From contig JAKQCM010000368.1 in NCBI GenBank assembly GCA_029559155.1, forward strand, positions 1 to 40,352: a stretch of DNA of 40,352 bases. Direction: 5' to 3'. This DNA is from Chloroflexota bacterium. GTDB lineage: Bacteria > Chloroflexota > Anaerolineae > Promineifilales > Promineifilaceae. Below, piece after piece: positions 1 through 8,176 of the stretch. Position 1 is the first letter of the stretch; every line of letters starts with the position of its first letter. A model generated the notes under the pieces. That model was not told the DNA's origin. It made no database searches and saw only the letters and a list, made by a program, of their open reading frames with translations. The position numbers were made by a program, and so were the translations under genes.

Positions 1-105
1 TTGCTTAAGGCTCCTGAACCATTGCTTAAGGCTCCTGAACCGTTGCTTAAGGCTCCTGAACCGTTGCTTAAGGCTCCTGAACCGTTGCTTAAGGCTCCTG
101 AATCG
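1..105. repeat. 21-bp tandem repeat, five copies
   Basis: Five head-to-tail copies of a 21-bp unit (TTGCTTAAGGCTCCTGAACC plus one base) begin at 1, 22, 43, 64 and 85. Differences are confined to position 21 (A in copy 1, G later) and to a C-to-T change in the last copy. The array starts exactly at the window edge, so it probably continues upstream. The period is a multiple of three, and frame 1 reads a heptapeptide LLKAPEP in every copy. Confidence 0.95.
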
Positions 106-117
106 TTGTGGTGGTAA
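1..117 (+). CDS. possible 3' end of a gene ending in LLKAPEP repeats
   Basis: Frame 1 is open from the window edge through five LLKAPEP heptapeptides, then S-L-W-W and a TAA at 115-117. This could be the C-terminus of a repeat-containing protein whose body lies outside the window. It could equally be an intergenic tandem array that happens to be open, since a 21-bp period keeps any stop-free frame open. No domain can be recognised. No terminator is visible just after the TAA, which argues weakly against a real gene end. Confidence 0.25.
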   Translation: MLKAPEPLLKAPEPLLKAPEPLLKAPEPLLKAPESLWW

Positions 118-280
118 GAGCGCTCACGAAATCTCCCTCAAATACAAATTAACGTAGAAGCGCAGTAACCATTCAGGTTCGTCTGGCAAGGCCCCAAGGG
201 TCTGATACCCACCTAATCCAAATCCTCAGGAGCAAACCCTTGAGGTCTGTATCGTTACAAAGCGCAATTGAGGGGAAGAT

Positions 281-311
281 AAAAAAGGCCGTTCTCAATG
301 GGAGAACGGCC
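281..311 (-). terminator. intrinsic terminator of the NmrA-like gene
   Basis: On the minus strand, just past the stop at 345, lies a perfect 10-bp stem (287-296 with 302-311) with a 5-nt loop, followed by six T residues (281-286 read in reverse). The stem arms carry the GGCCGTT half of the palindrome that is iterated across this genome, so the iterated word has been incorporated into a functional hairpin. Confidence 0.85.
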
Positions 312-344
312 GTCCCCCCAGAGGACAGAAACAACACTGATTAT

Positions 345-1259
345 TTATACGCCATCGACAGCAAAGAGCCGGTCAGGCGTCATGTGACTTCGCGCCCAAT
401 CCTCCAAGCGCGTTAGTGTCAGAGGATACCGCCGCAGCATGGCGCTCATATCATAGGTTTGGTCCGCGGTATCAAAGAGAATGCTCGCCTTCATGATCTG
501 ACTGAGACCGGGATGAAACGGCCGTAACAACGGCGACATCACCCGCAGCATAGCCAGTGGAACATGGGACACGCTGGCTTTTTTCCCGGCAATTTCTTCA
601 AACAGGCGCACAACCTGCATGTTCGTCAGGTTTTCAGGGCCGCCAATTTCCAACACTTCCCCGACTGAGTCTGGCTCCAGCAGCGCCAGCGCAGCAAAAT
701 GAGCCACGTCAGCGGCCGCCACAAAATTGCGCGGATTCTCACCCCGGCCAAACAATTGCACTTTGCCGGTTTCCAGAACAGATTTGCCAATAAAGCCATA
801 GGCGTGGGATTCCATAAAGGCGGTCGGCCGCAAAATTGTGAACGGCAAGCCGCTGTTCCGTAAGGTTTGTTCCATCTTGTATTTAATTTGGAAGAAAGGC
901 ACGGGATGGTCTGGCGCTGCGCCTAAAGCGGAGACGTAGACAAACTGCCAGACGCCGGCCGCTTTGGCCGCCTCCATGAGCCATTTATGGCCCTGCTCAT
1001 CAACATACTTCGACGCTTCTGATCCGCGCCCCATAATCGAATGCGCGGAGGCCATCACGGCGCTGACGCCCTGGCAGGCGCGCAGCAGCGAGTCGCGGTC
1101 GCGCAAATCACCCTGGACAACTTCTGCGCCCAGGGCTTGCAGGCCTTGCGCTTTGTGTGGGGTGCGGGTTATCACGCGCACGGCCGTTTTTCTGGCCAGT
1201 AATTTTTCGGTTGTGGCGCTGCCTAGCGCCCCGGTTCCGCCAACGATGAGTATCACCAC
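345..1259 (-). CDS. NAD(P)-binding NmrA-like / atypical SDR oxidoreductase
   Basis: The 304-residue product opens with a Rossmann beta strand and the glycine motif GGTGALG (about residues 7-13). This is typical of atypical SDRs of the NmrA/NDUFA9-like group, which bind NAD(P)H and act as oxidoreductases or redox sensors. The YKME segment near residue 128 lies where such proteins carry their active-site or pseudo-active-site tyrosine and lysine. The length is normal. The start is GTG: a Shine-Dalgarno AGGAGGT is directly upstream of two consecutive GTG codons, and the second (1256) has the better spacing. The gene diverges from the NB-ARC locus and ends at a strong terminator. The substrate cannot be inferred. 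Confidence 0.85.
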   Translation of the reverse strand: MVILIVGGTGALGSATTEKLLARKTAVRVITRTPHKAQGLQALGAEVVQGDLRDRDSLLRACQGVSAVMASAHSIMGRGSEASKYVDEQGHKWLMEAAKAAGVWQFVYVSALGAAPDHPVPFFQIKYKMEQTLRNSGLPFTILRPTAFMESHAYGFIGKSVLETGKVQLFGRGENPRNFVAAADVAHFAALALLEPDSVGEVLEIGGPENLTNMQVVRLFEEIAGKKASVSHVPLAMLRVMSPLLRPFHPGLSQIMKASILFDTADQTYDMSAMLRRYPLTLTRLEDWARSHMTPDRLFAVDGV

Positions 1260-1378
1260 TTACCTCCTGGAATATGTTCTGCCTCCTGATAAATATCCCT
1301 GGTTATATTCATACCAGTTTCAGCATGCGCGACTATGTAAATTGTGTGCGATTTTGTGCGCAGTCAGGCAATATCGCA

Positions 1379-1408
1379 TGCACAAAACGGCCGTTTTTCA
1401 GGTACAAT
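1379..1408 (+). promoter_or_regulatory. candidate promoter giving a leaderless NB-ARC transcript
   Basis: A TACAAT -10 box (1403-1408) ends six bases before the ATG at 1415, with a weak TGCACA -35 (1379-1384) at 18-bp spacing. That geometry would start transcription at or next to the start codon. No Shine-Dalgarno lies upstream of this ATG, which fits leaderless initiation. The -35 match is poor. Confidence 0.4.
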
Positions 1409-1414
1409 GCTCCT

Positions 1415-2836
1415 ATGACTGCCATCACTCAGGAGGAACTGCAAACGGCCGTTCACGCGGCCTTAGTGCAATGGGGCAAACCGGCAGAGATTCAAACGGC
1501 CCCGCTTTCCGGACTGCTGCTCGTCCAAAATCAGCTGGCCGCCCATCAAGGTGGTCTGCCATTTGGCCGGCGGTACGCCATTGATCGCGTCCTCCTGGAC
1601 AGCATCGACCTCCTGGCCGAACAGGACGAAGCCGGGGCCGTCGTGCTGCGCAGCCGGTTTCTGGATGGCAAAATCACCCGGCAAGTCGCTCAGGAAATGT
1701 ACGCCAGCATCGACCAGGTTAATCGCTGGCAGCGCGCCGCCATCGACGCCCTGACCCAGCTTCTCTACCATCAAGAAACAAAACTCCGCGCAGAATTAAT
1801 CCAGGCCCTGGAAACCAACCTACCCCCTGCCTCTTACAGCCAATTTTTTGGATTTCCCGAGATCCGAGAAATCGTTGCGGCCCAGCTCGTGCAGGAAACA
1901 GCTCCCTGGATAATTGCCCTGACCGGTATCGGCGGCATTGGCAAGACAAGTCTGGCGGATTTGGTGGTGCGGGAGGTGCTGCCCAGTCTGGCCTTCAAAC
2001 ACATCTGCTGGCTGCGTGTCGAGCAGCAGCAGTTTAGTGGCGCGGCGCTGCCGCCGGAACGCGCCTACCAGGGCTTGCTGTCTGCGTTAGCTGATGCTTT
2101 GTGGCCCGGCATGGCGCACGGCCAACCGGATGCCCACCTGGAAACGCGTTTAAGTCAAAAACTGAAAGCAGCCCCCCATTTGATCATCATCGACAACCTG
2201 GAAACCGTCGCCCACGTCGATTATTTTGCCGGTAAGCTGCTGGCTTTTGTGGAACCGACCCGCTTTTTACTGACCAGCCGCGCCCGGCCGTCCGGCGGAA
2301 CGGCCGTTTACACCCACACCTTACACGAACTGCCCTTCAGCGACGCCGCCGCGCTCCTGCGCCACCACGCCCAACTCACCGGGCTGCCAGAATTGGCCGC
2401 CGCCGATACGGATACCCTGCAAGCCATCTACCAGGTCACGGGCGGCAATCCGCTGGCCCTGAAATTGGTGGTCAGCCTGACGGCCGTTCTGCCCCTGCCC
2501 CAAATCCTGGCCGATCTCAACAAAAACCGGGCCGGTCCGATTGAAGATTTATACCGGCACATTTACTGGGAAACGTGGCAAACGCTGACGCCCGCCGCGC
2601 AAACGCTGCTGCTGGCCATGCCCCTGGCGGCCGCTTCCGGCGCCCTACCAGAGCAAATGCAGGCCTTTAGCGGTCTGGACGAAAATGAATTTTGGACGGC
2701 CGTGCGCGAATTGACCGCCCGCTCCCTGCTGGAAGTGCAGGGAACCATCCAGGAACGGCGCTACGGCATCCACCGCCTCACCGACACCTTCTTACAAACC
2801 GAAATCATCGGCTGGCCCAACCTGTTAGACACATGA
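1415..2836 (+). CDS. HTH-NB-ARC STAND NTPase (NLR-like)
   Basis: The 473-residue protein starts with an all-helical region. Residues about 85-125 resemble a sigma-70 region-4-like HTH, as in other bacterial STAND proteins with an N-terminal HTH. An NB-ARC ATPase follows: P-loop GIGGIGKTS (about 170-178), Walker B HLIIIDNLE (about 254-262), a sensor-like LLTSRAR, and the GLPL-type motif GGNPLALKL (about 343-351). STAND ATPases are ligand-triggered switches used as transcription regulators or in antiphage defence. The usual sensor repeats are absent here but are encoded by the next gene, which overlaps by ATGA. The ATG at 1415 was preferred over an upstream in-frame start at 1274 because conserved-looking sequence begins there and a -10 box lies just before it. 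Confidence 0.8.
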   Translation: MTAITQEELQTAVHAALVQWGKPAEIQTAPLSGLLLVQNQLAAHQGGLPFGRRYAIDRVLLDSIDLLAEQDEAGAVVLRSRFLDGKITRQVAQEMYASIDQVNRWQRAAIDALTQLLYHQETKLRAELIQALETNLPPASYSQFFGFPEIREIVAAQLVQETAPWIIALTGIGGIGKTSLADLVVREVLPSLAFKHICWLRVEQQQFSGAALPPERAYQGLLSALADALWPGMAHGQPDAHLETRLSQKLKAAPHLIIIDNLETVAHVDYFAGKLLAFVEPTRFLLTSRARPSGGTAVYTHTLHELPFSDAAALLRHHAQLTGLPELAAADTDTLQAIYQVTGGNPLALKLVVSLTAVLPLPQILADLNKNRAGPIEDLYRHIYWETWQTLTPAAQTLLLAMPLAAASGALPEQMQAFSGLDENEFWTAVRELTARSLLEVQGTIQERRYGIHRLTDTFLQTEIIGWPNLLDT

Positions 2837-4038
2837 TGATGCCGCCCTCCACCCAATTCACTCAAAGCGTGGCCGCCAACGTCAAGTACTGGCAGCAGCG
2901 CACCCAGACCCTCACCGACGACACGCTGCCCGCGTTAGACCAGGAGCGGCAGAACCTCTACCGCGCCGCAAAATTTGGCCTGCGCGTGCCGGATACCTGG
3001 CAAAACACGGCCGAGCTGCTTTTGCAAACCTTCGTCTTCGTTGAGCGGCGGGGCTACTGGGGCGAGTGGATTCCGATGCTGGAACAAGCGCTCACAAGCT
3101 GCCCCGCTGATAATCTGGCCTTGCGCGGCCGCATTCTTGACCATCTAGGGCTTTTTTACCGCTATAACCGGCAGTTAGACGCCGCCTTTGCCGCCCACCG
3201 GGAGGAATTGCAGATCGGCTTGCGGCTAGAGGACAAATGGCGCGAAGCCCATGCCTGCATCAACCTGGGCGCTGTTTGCCGCCAGATGCGCCGTTTTGCC
3301 GAGGCAGAAACCTACATCCTGCAAGCGCAAAGCGCATTTCAAGCCATCCACGCCCCCCTTATAAAACATGCCTTTGTGACGCTGGAACTGGGACTGCTGA
3401 GCAAAGACAAAGGGCAGTGGGCGCAAGCTGAAGAGTATCTCAGCTATTCCGTGTCCCTGTGGCGTGAAGTGGGCGATCCCGTTTACCTGGCTAACTGTCT
3501 CAAATTATTAGGCGAGGCTTTGGCCGCGCAAGGCAAAACAGACGCCGCCTTAGCCGCCTATCATGAAGCCCTGGATTGCCTGGCCCCCACCGAAAACCAT
3601 CTGGACAAAATCAGAGTGCTCAATGAATTGGGGTCGCTGCATCTGAAACGGGCAGATTTAGCGGAGGCTGAGCGCCTCTTTGTAGAGGCGAATGCGAATT
3701 TTTCGTGGCAATCGGGGAATCTATTTGATCGGGCGGTAGTGGCCAATAATTTGGGCGTTGTCTTTCTGGCTCAAGGGCGGTTGGCGGAGGCGGAGCAATT
3801 TTTTCGCAGCAGCATCGCGTTGTGGCAAAGTTGTAACGATCCGGTGCAGCAGGCGAACACGTTGGGCGGTTTAGCAGAGGTGAAAACGGCGCAAAACCAG
3901 GTTGCCGAGGCGGAGCAGCTTTATGCGCAGGCGCTGGCCCTATTGGCCGATTTTCCCGATGATGCCTGGGGGCAAAAGCTGCAAAAAGGGTTCAGGGAGG
4001 CTGAGTGCGCGCTGAAACAGGCGCGGGGTGTGGGTTGA
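2833..4038 (+). CDS. TPR-repeat protein paired with the NB-ARC ATPase
   Basis: The 401-residue product is a chain of tetratricopeptide helices from about residue 115 to the C-terminus. At least six repeats show the W/L-G-Y/F-A-P pattern, for example LGAVCRQMRRFAEAE, LGLLSKDKGQWAQAE and LGVVFLAQGRLAEAE. There is no signal peptide, so it is cytoplasmic. Its ATG overlaps the TGA of the NB-ARC gene (ATGA), implying translational coupling. In fused STAND proteins TPRs form the C-terminal sensor arm, so this gene probably supplies the sensor for its partner in trans. A second possibility is that an ancestral single gene was split by a small frameshift. The clean ATGA junction and the start right at the domain boundary make a genuine two-gene arrangement more likely. 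Confidence 0.85.
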   Translation: MMMPPSTQFTQSVAANVKYWQQRTQTLTDDTLPALDQERQNLYRAAKFGLRVPDTWQNTAELLLQTFVFVERRGYWGEWIPMLEQALTSCPADNLALRGRILDHLGLFYRYNRQLDAAFAAHREELQIGLRLEDKWREAHACINLGAVCRQMRRFAEAETYILQAQSAFQAIHAPLIKHAFVTLELGLLSKDKGQWAQAEEYLSYSVSLWREVGDPVYLANCLKLLGEALAAQGKTDAALAAYHEALDCLAPTENHLDKIRVLNELGSLHLKRADLAEAERLFVEANANFSWQSGNLFDRAVVANNLGVVFLAQGRLAEAEQFFRSSIALWQSCNDPVQQANTLGGLAEVKTAQNQVAEAEQLYAQALALLADFPDDAWGQKLQKGFREAECALKQARGVG

Positions 4039-4066
4039 GACGGCCGTTTTGAGGCGTGAGGCGTGG

Positions 4067-4104
4067 TGCGTGATGCGTGAAGTACTCTTTTCACGCATCA
4101 CGCA
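4067..4104. repeat. TGATGCGTGA-type hairpin repeat, copy 1
   Basis: A perfect 14-bp inverted repeat (4067-4080 with 4091-4104) encloses a 10-nt loop, 30 bases after the TPR stop codon. The arm contains GTGATGCGTGA, also found at 4671 and, in variant form, at 16932. There is no T-run, so it is a repeat element rather than a classical terminator. Confidence 0.8.
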
Positions 4105-4670
4105 TTTGACCAAAATTCCATGCAATCTGCGGCTAAACGTATGCCAGGATTAGCCGGCGCACCCAGAGCCAGACCCTGTGCTGGCGCACTCGGACATCAG
4201 ATGGATGAGTGTGGGCAGACCAAAATAAAGGACAAAAACCGCGGTGACAGACCACAGATGAACAATTCGACGCTGAACTTGTGTTTTTCGGACCTCGAGC
4301 ATTTCGACACCTCACTTTTGTGAAAGAGAGGCTCATTGAGGACGGCGCGCCCGGACAAAAGGTTGTTTTATCCGCTCATGAGATGCTCAACGGCCGTTTT
4401 CCATTCCATTTCCTCTGACAAGCTGTTCCCGATCGGTTTATGGTTGCAGTGTAGAAAAATTGACGCTTAAGTTACAGAGGGTGCTGCTTAAATCAGCTTC
4501 ATATCTTTTATTCTCGACTAAAAGGACAACAAATTCAGGCCATCATCAACCAATTTTGACGGCCGTTTCTACGAATTTAAGTAAGTGTTAAACCGATTTT
4601 TAGTAGGTTTTAAGGCGGCGATGTCCGAAAAAGGTTGGGCTGTTCAGGAATTCAGGGGTTTGACGTCCCA

Positions 4671-4729
4671 TGATGCGTGAAACGTGATACGTGACCAGAG
4701 AGACCTCACGCATCACGTATCACGCTTCA
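4671..4729. repeat. TGATGCGTGA-type hairpin repeat, copy 2
   Basis: A 24-bp inverted repeat with three mismatches (4671-4694 with 4706-4729) encloses an 11-nt loop. Each arm is a short internal array of nearly identical 8-9 bp words (GCGTGA, ACGTGAT, ACGTGA). It lies about 80 bp before the NACHT gene start and could also form in its leader mRNA. Confidence 0.8.
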
Positions 4730-4811
4730 GTCCAGCCCCACGAAATCCCCAAGACCCAAACGTTGATCTGATACAGTCAGCAGATTTCTACAGAAGGACG
4801 GGGAGGCGATC

Positions 4812-7238
4812 ATGACCACCTTTGGCCAGCAGGTGCGCGCATACCGAAAGCAGTGCCGGGACTCGTTTCGCGGCGGTACATTGACGCAGGTGCGCCTGGG
4901 TGAACTGCTGGGCGACGAACTGGGCAACACCGGCTACTCAGGCGCGGCCGTCTCCGATTGGGAACGGGACCGCAGCAAAATCCACGCCGACGACCGGCTG
5001 GTGCTGGTGGGCCTGGTGGCGGTGCTGCATCGCTGCGGCGGCCTGCCCACGCTGGCCGAAGCCAACCAATTCCTGCGCGCCGGCAATTACCGCGCCCTAA
5101 ACGAGCAGGAACAACGCCGGATATTCCCGGAGGCAAACCCTGCGCCCATCCCCATGTTGGCAACCACTGCCCTCCTAACCGCTGCGCCACTCACGCCGGA
5201 GCGGCGCAAACAGCTCATCTTGTTGGAAAAAGTGAACCATTTTTGGGTGGAAGGCGTTCTGGAAAAATCGGTGAAGGGGGCGCTGCTGCTGCATCTGCAC
5301 GGCCGTGCCTACGACGAAGCTGTAGACCAGCCCTGGCAGGACGTTATCGGGTCTGGGCCGCCGCTGGTGGTTGGGGAGGAAACGGCCGTTTCCCCACCCA
5401 CGCTCTCGGCCTTGTTCCACCAATCCGACCGGGCGCTGCTCATTTTGGGCGAACCCGGCTCCGGCAAAACCACGACGCTCATCAACCTGGCGCAAGAACT
5501 CATCGCCGCGGCCGAAAGCGACCCGGAGCATCCGATTCCTGTCATTTTTAATCTCGTCTCGTGGGCTGAAAAGCGGCAAGCCATGAGCGATTGGGTGGTG
5601 GAGGAATTAACCGCCAAATACCAGATTCCCCAAACGCTGGGTTATGAATGGCTCAATGACGACGCCCTGATTTTGCTTTTGGACGGCCTGGACGAGACGC
5701 CGGCAAATTACCGCGCCGCCTGCGTCACCGCGCTCAACCAATTCCGCCAGCAGCACGGCTTGACGGGCATCGTGATCAACAGCCGCCGCAAAGCGTATGA
5801 AGCGCTGGAAACCCATTTGCACCTGGGCGGGGCGTACCTCTTGCAGCCGCTCACGGCCGTGCAGATCAACGCCTACCTCACCGCAGCCGGCGAACGATTG
5901 GGTGGCTTGAAAACGGCCGTGCAGCAAGACCCCGCCCTGGCCAAAATGGCCCAGACGCCGCTCATGCTCCACGTGCTCAGCGTGGCCTATTGGCAAACGA
6001 AAATGGTCGGAGGAGATGACGAAAGCATTGGCATAACAGACCTGTTCGATGCTTATGTCCGGGCCATGTTTACCAGACGTGGCAATAACACAGGCTATTC
6101 TCAGGCAGGCGTCGTGCAGCGGTTAAGCTGGCTGGCGCGGCAAATGGACGCACACAACCAGGCGGTTTTTTTGCTTGAGGGCTTGCAGCCAAGCTGGCTG
6201 AATACGCCGCGCTGGCAGTTTGTTTACATGGCCGGTTCGCGGTTGTTCGCGGGTTTGGTTTCCAGCGTGCTCATGTGGCTGTTCTGGCTCATGGTGCGCA
6301 TCAACATCCCCCAATTCGGCACAGTCTGGTCGCAGCAAATTGGGCAGGTGGCCCCAGGCTGGGCAGCCGCAACCGATTTGTGGTTGATGGTGTTTTTGGG
6401 GTTAAGCATGGGGCTGGTAACGGCCGTGTTAGACAGCATCTACTACCAGCGCCTGGCAAACCAGGGCTACCCGATTCTGGACAATCGAAAACAACGGCAC
6501 TGGCGCACGGCCGTGACGGTGATGGTTGTTTGTTTATTAACAACGCTCTTCGTGGCAATTTATGACATCCCCTTTCTGGCGCTTTCCTTTGGCGTCGTGG
6601 CCGGCGTTGATTTCGGTCTGATTACCTATTTTGTAAATGGCCATACTTTACGCGACGACATTCGCACCGTGGCGGCTCTCGACTGGTCCTGGTCGGGCAT
6701 GGCGGTGGGGCTGCTCATCGGTTTGGGCCTGGCAACGGCCGTGGAACTGGTGGAATTCCTGTTATACGGCTCCACAAAAATCCTGCATACCTTTTTGTCG
6801 CTGGGTCTGGTGTTTTTGCTGCTGGGCGGCTTGCGCGGCCATCGGGTATCGGCCACCAGCAAGCCCAATCAAGGCATTCGGCTGTCGGCCACCAACGCGC
6901 TGATTGCCGGGGGGATTTTAGGGCTGGCCATGACGGTAGTAACGGCCGTACTGTGGCAAAATCCCACCCTGGGATGGGTCGCCGGGGTCTTATCGGCGCT
7001 CGTGTCTCTCTTCATGTTCGGCGGCGGCAATGTCGCCAACCACTTTTTCCTGCGCTTCTTGTTGTGGCTCACCACCGATCTGCCCGGCGATTTGACCGGC
7101 TTTCTGGAATTTTGCGTCAGCCGCGTCTTTTTGCATCGGGTCGGCGGCGGCTACATCTTCATCCATCAGGCAATTCAGGAATATTTTTCGCGGCAGCCCG
7201 CAAATCAATCCGCCAACAACAAGAACGCCTCACCTTAG
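4812..7238 (+). CDS. XRE HTH-NACHT NTPase with polytopic membrane C-terminus
   Basis: The 808-residue protein has three parts. Residues 1-100 resemble an XRE/Cro-type HTH (a WERDRSKI recognition region after an LGELLGDELG helix). Residues about 205-400 are a NACHT ATPase with P-loop GEPGSGKTTT (about 213-222) and Walker B LILLLDGLDE (about 286-295), in which the acidic residue pair is intact. Residues about 475-745 contain roughly eight hydrophobic helices, and the tail YIFIHQAIQEYFS is typical of bacterial NACHT proteins. NACHT STAND ATPases are switches in signalling and antiphage defence. Here the ATPase and the HTH would sit on the cytoplasmic face of the membrane. GGGAGG lies upstream of the ATG. 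The gene stands alone with no partner. Regulator versus defence effector cannot be decided. Confidence 0.85.
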   Translation: MTTFGQQVRAYRKQCRDSFRGGTLTQVRLGELLGDELGNTGYSGAAVSDWERDRSKIHADDRLVLVGLVAVLHRCGGLPTLAEANQFLRAGNYRALNEQEQRRIFPEANPAPIPMLATTALLTAAPLTPERRKQLILLEKVNHFWVEGVLEKSVKGALLLHLHGRAYDEAVDQPWQDVIGSGPPLVVGEETAVSPPTLSALFHQSDRALLILGEPGSGKTTTLINLAQELIAAAESDPEHPIPVIFNLVSWAEKRQAMSDWVVEELTAKYQIPQTLGYEWLNDDALILLLDGLDETPANYRAACVTALNQFRQQHGLTGIVINSRRKAYEALETHLHLGGAYLLQPLTAVQINAYLTAAGERLGGLKTAVQQDPALAKMAQTPLMLHVLSVAYWQTKMVGGDDESIGITDLFDAYVRAMFTRRGNNTGYSQAGVVQRLSWLARQMDAHNQAVFLLEGLQPSWLNTPRWQFVYMAGSRLFAGLVSSVLMWLFWLMVRINIPQFGTVWSQQIGQVAPGWAAATDLWLMVFLGLSMGLVTAVLDSIYYQRLANQGYPILDNRKQRHWRTAVTVMVVCLLTTLFVAIYDIPFLALSFGVVAGVDFGLITYFVNGHTLRDDIRTVAALDWSWSGMAVGLLIGLGLATAVELVEFLLYGSTKILHTFLSLGLVFLLLGGLRGHRVSATSKPNQGIRLSATNALIAGGILGLAMTVVTAVLWQNPTLGWVAGVLSALVSLFMFGGGNVANHFFLRFLLWLTTDLPGDLTGFLEFCVSRVFLHRVGGGYIFIHQAIQEYFSRQPANQSANNKNASP

Positions 7239-7325
7239 TTCCCCCCTTCGGCCATCCATAAACCGCAATCCGGACGCTCTATATGAACCCTGCAGAAAGT
7301 CTGCCGGGCAAAATGATGATAATCA

Positions 7326-7353
7326 TTGACAGAATAGTTCTACGGCGTACAAT
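7326..7353 (+). promoter_or_regulatory. sigma-70-type promoter of the MarR-ABC operon
   Basis: A consensus TTGACA (7326-7331) and TACAAT (7348-7353) are separated by 16 bp. Transcription would start near 7360, leaving a leader of about 175 nt before the MarR gene. The candidate operator at 7386-7406 is just downstream. Confidence 0.75.
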
Positions 7354-7385
7354 TCGACCCTGTAACATTAAACAAGCCATCAGCG

Positions 7386-7406
7386 TTGTCGGCAACTCGC
7401 CGACAA
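7386..7406. promoter_or_regulatory. candidate MarR operator (inverted repeat)
   Basis: TTGTCGG (7386-7392) and CCGACAA (7400-7406) form a perfect 7-bp inverted repeat with a 7-bp gap, 33 bp after the -10 box. MarR dimers bind palindromes of about this size near their own promoters, so autoregulation is plausible. A small RNA hairpin is the alternative reading. Confidence 0.45.
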
Positions 7407-7534
7407 ACAGTGGAACAGCACCCTGACACCTCCTTTTTACAAGCGACTGTACACCAGAAACCAACAGGTTCTATGAGGCAAATTCTGGTGGCGACTGGCA
7501 ATGGAGATTTTAGGGCGAACATTTTTGGAATAAC

Positions 7535-8095
7535 ATGAGACAAAAAACGTGGCTGCAAAATAAGGAAAATCGGCAAAAATGGGTGCTGTTTATGCAAACC
7601 TTCAATCCCCGCGTCGATCCGGAGGTTCTCCGGCTGATGGATGAGATGGGGGTTGTGTTCCGATCCATCCACCAGATGGGCGAACAGAGCATTGAGGAAG
7701 CCGGCCTCTCTTTTGCGCAATACCAGGTGCTGATGCACCTCTTTTTTGCCGAACAAACGGGCGGCAGTAATGAACTGAACCCGTCTGAAATGAGCGATCG
7801 GCAAGGGGTCAGCCGCAATACCATGAGCGCTTTTATTCGCAATCTGGAGGAAAAAGGGTTTGTCGAGCGCTGCCTGGACCCAACTGATCGCCGTCGATTT
7901 AACATTAGCCTGACGGGTAACGGCCGTGCCATTGTCAGCCAATACGCCAGCGATCACCTGGAAACCATCGGCCAATGTTTCAGCGCTCTGAGCCACGACG
8001 AACAGCAAGACCTGTTCCGCCTGATGCACAAATTGAAAGCCCATATCAACGCCCTGCGCCACATGGCCCAAGAAACATCCATTGTGAACACCTGA
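7535..8095 (+). CDS. MarR-family transcriptional regulator
   Basis: The 186-residue protein (168 if ATG 7592 is used) has a MarR winged-helix core: helix LSFAQYQVLMHLFF, recognition helix VSRNTMSAFIRNLEEKG (about 100-117) and the wing DPTDRRRF followed by ISLTGNGRA. MarR dimers usually repress neighbouring efflux or catabolic genes and release DNA when a small phenolic or drug-like ligand binds. The two ABC exporter genes follow in the same direction after an 81-bp gap, the standard MarR-LmrCD type arrangement. A consensus promoter and a palindrome lie upstream. No strong Shine-Dalgarno distinguishes the two possible starts. Confidence 0.9.
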   Translation: MRQKTWLQNKENRQKWVLFMQTFNPRVDPEVLRLMDEMGVVFRSIHQMGEQSIEEAGLSFAQYQVLMHLFFAEQTGGSNELNPSEMSDRQGVSRNTMSAFIRNLEEKGFVERCLDPTDRRRFNISLTGNGRAIVSQYASDHLETIGQCFSALSHDEQQDLFRLMHKLKAHINALRHMAQETSIVNT

Positions 8096-8176
8096 GCGTC
8101 AAATATTCACGAGATTGACAACCAACGGCTGCCTGAATCTCCATTTTTCTAATCCATCACCCAAAGGAGAAAAACC

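Larger units (their letters stand above)
4039..4811. other. 773-bp intergenic stretch with hairpin repeats
   Basis: No convincing gene is present. The stretch holds two related long hairpins (4067-4104 and 4671-4729) and three ACGGCCGT palindromes. It is more AT-rich than the flanking genes, and no transposase remnant is recognisable. Promoter-like hexamers near 4763-4792 are too weak to call. Confidence 0.7.

Noticed and set aside
1-105. CRISPR array
   Set aside because: The 21-bp units are contiguous with no variable spacers.
1274-1414. Upstream in-frame start for the NB-ARC gene
   Set aside because: The added 47 residues look like untranslated sequence and the segment contains the probable promoter.
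2692-2832. Upstream start of the TPR gene inside the NB-ARC gene
   Set aside because: The residues are low-complexity out-of-frame sequence of the NB-ARC gene; the ATGA overlap at 2833 is a better start.
4120-4336. Short open frames in the intergenic region 4039-4811
   Set aside because: No ribosome site, no domain and no codon signal; both strands are open by chance.
7340-8071. Long minus-strand open frame opposite the MarR gene
   Set aside because: It is a shadow of the well-supported MarR reading frame.
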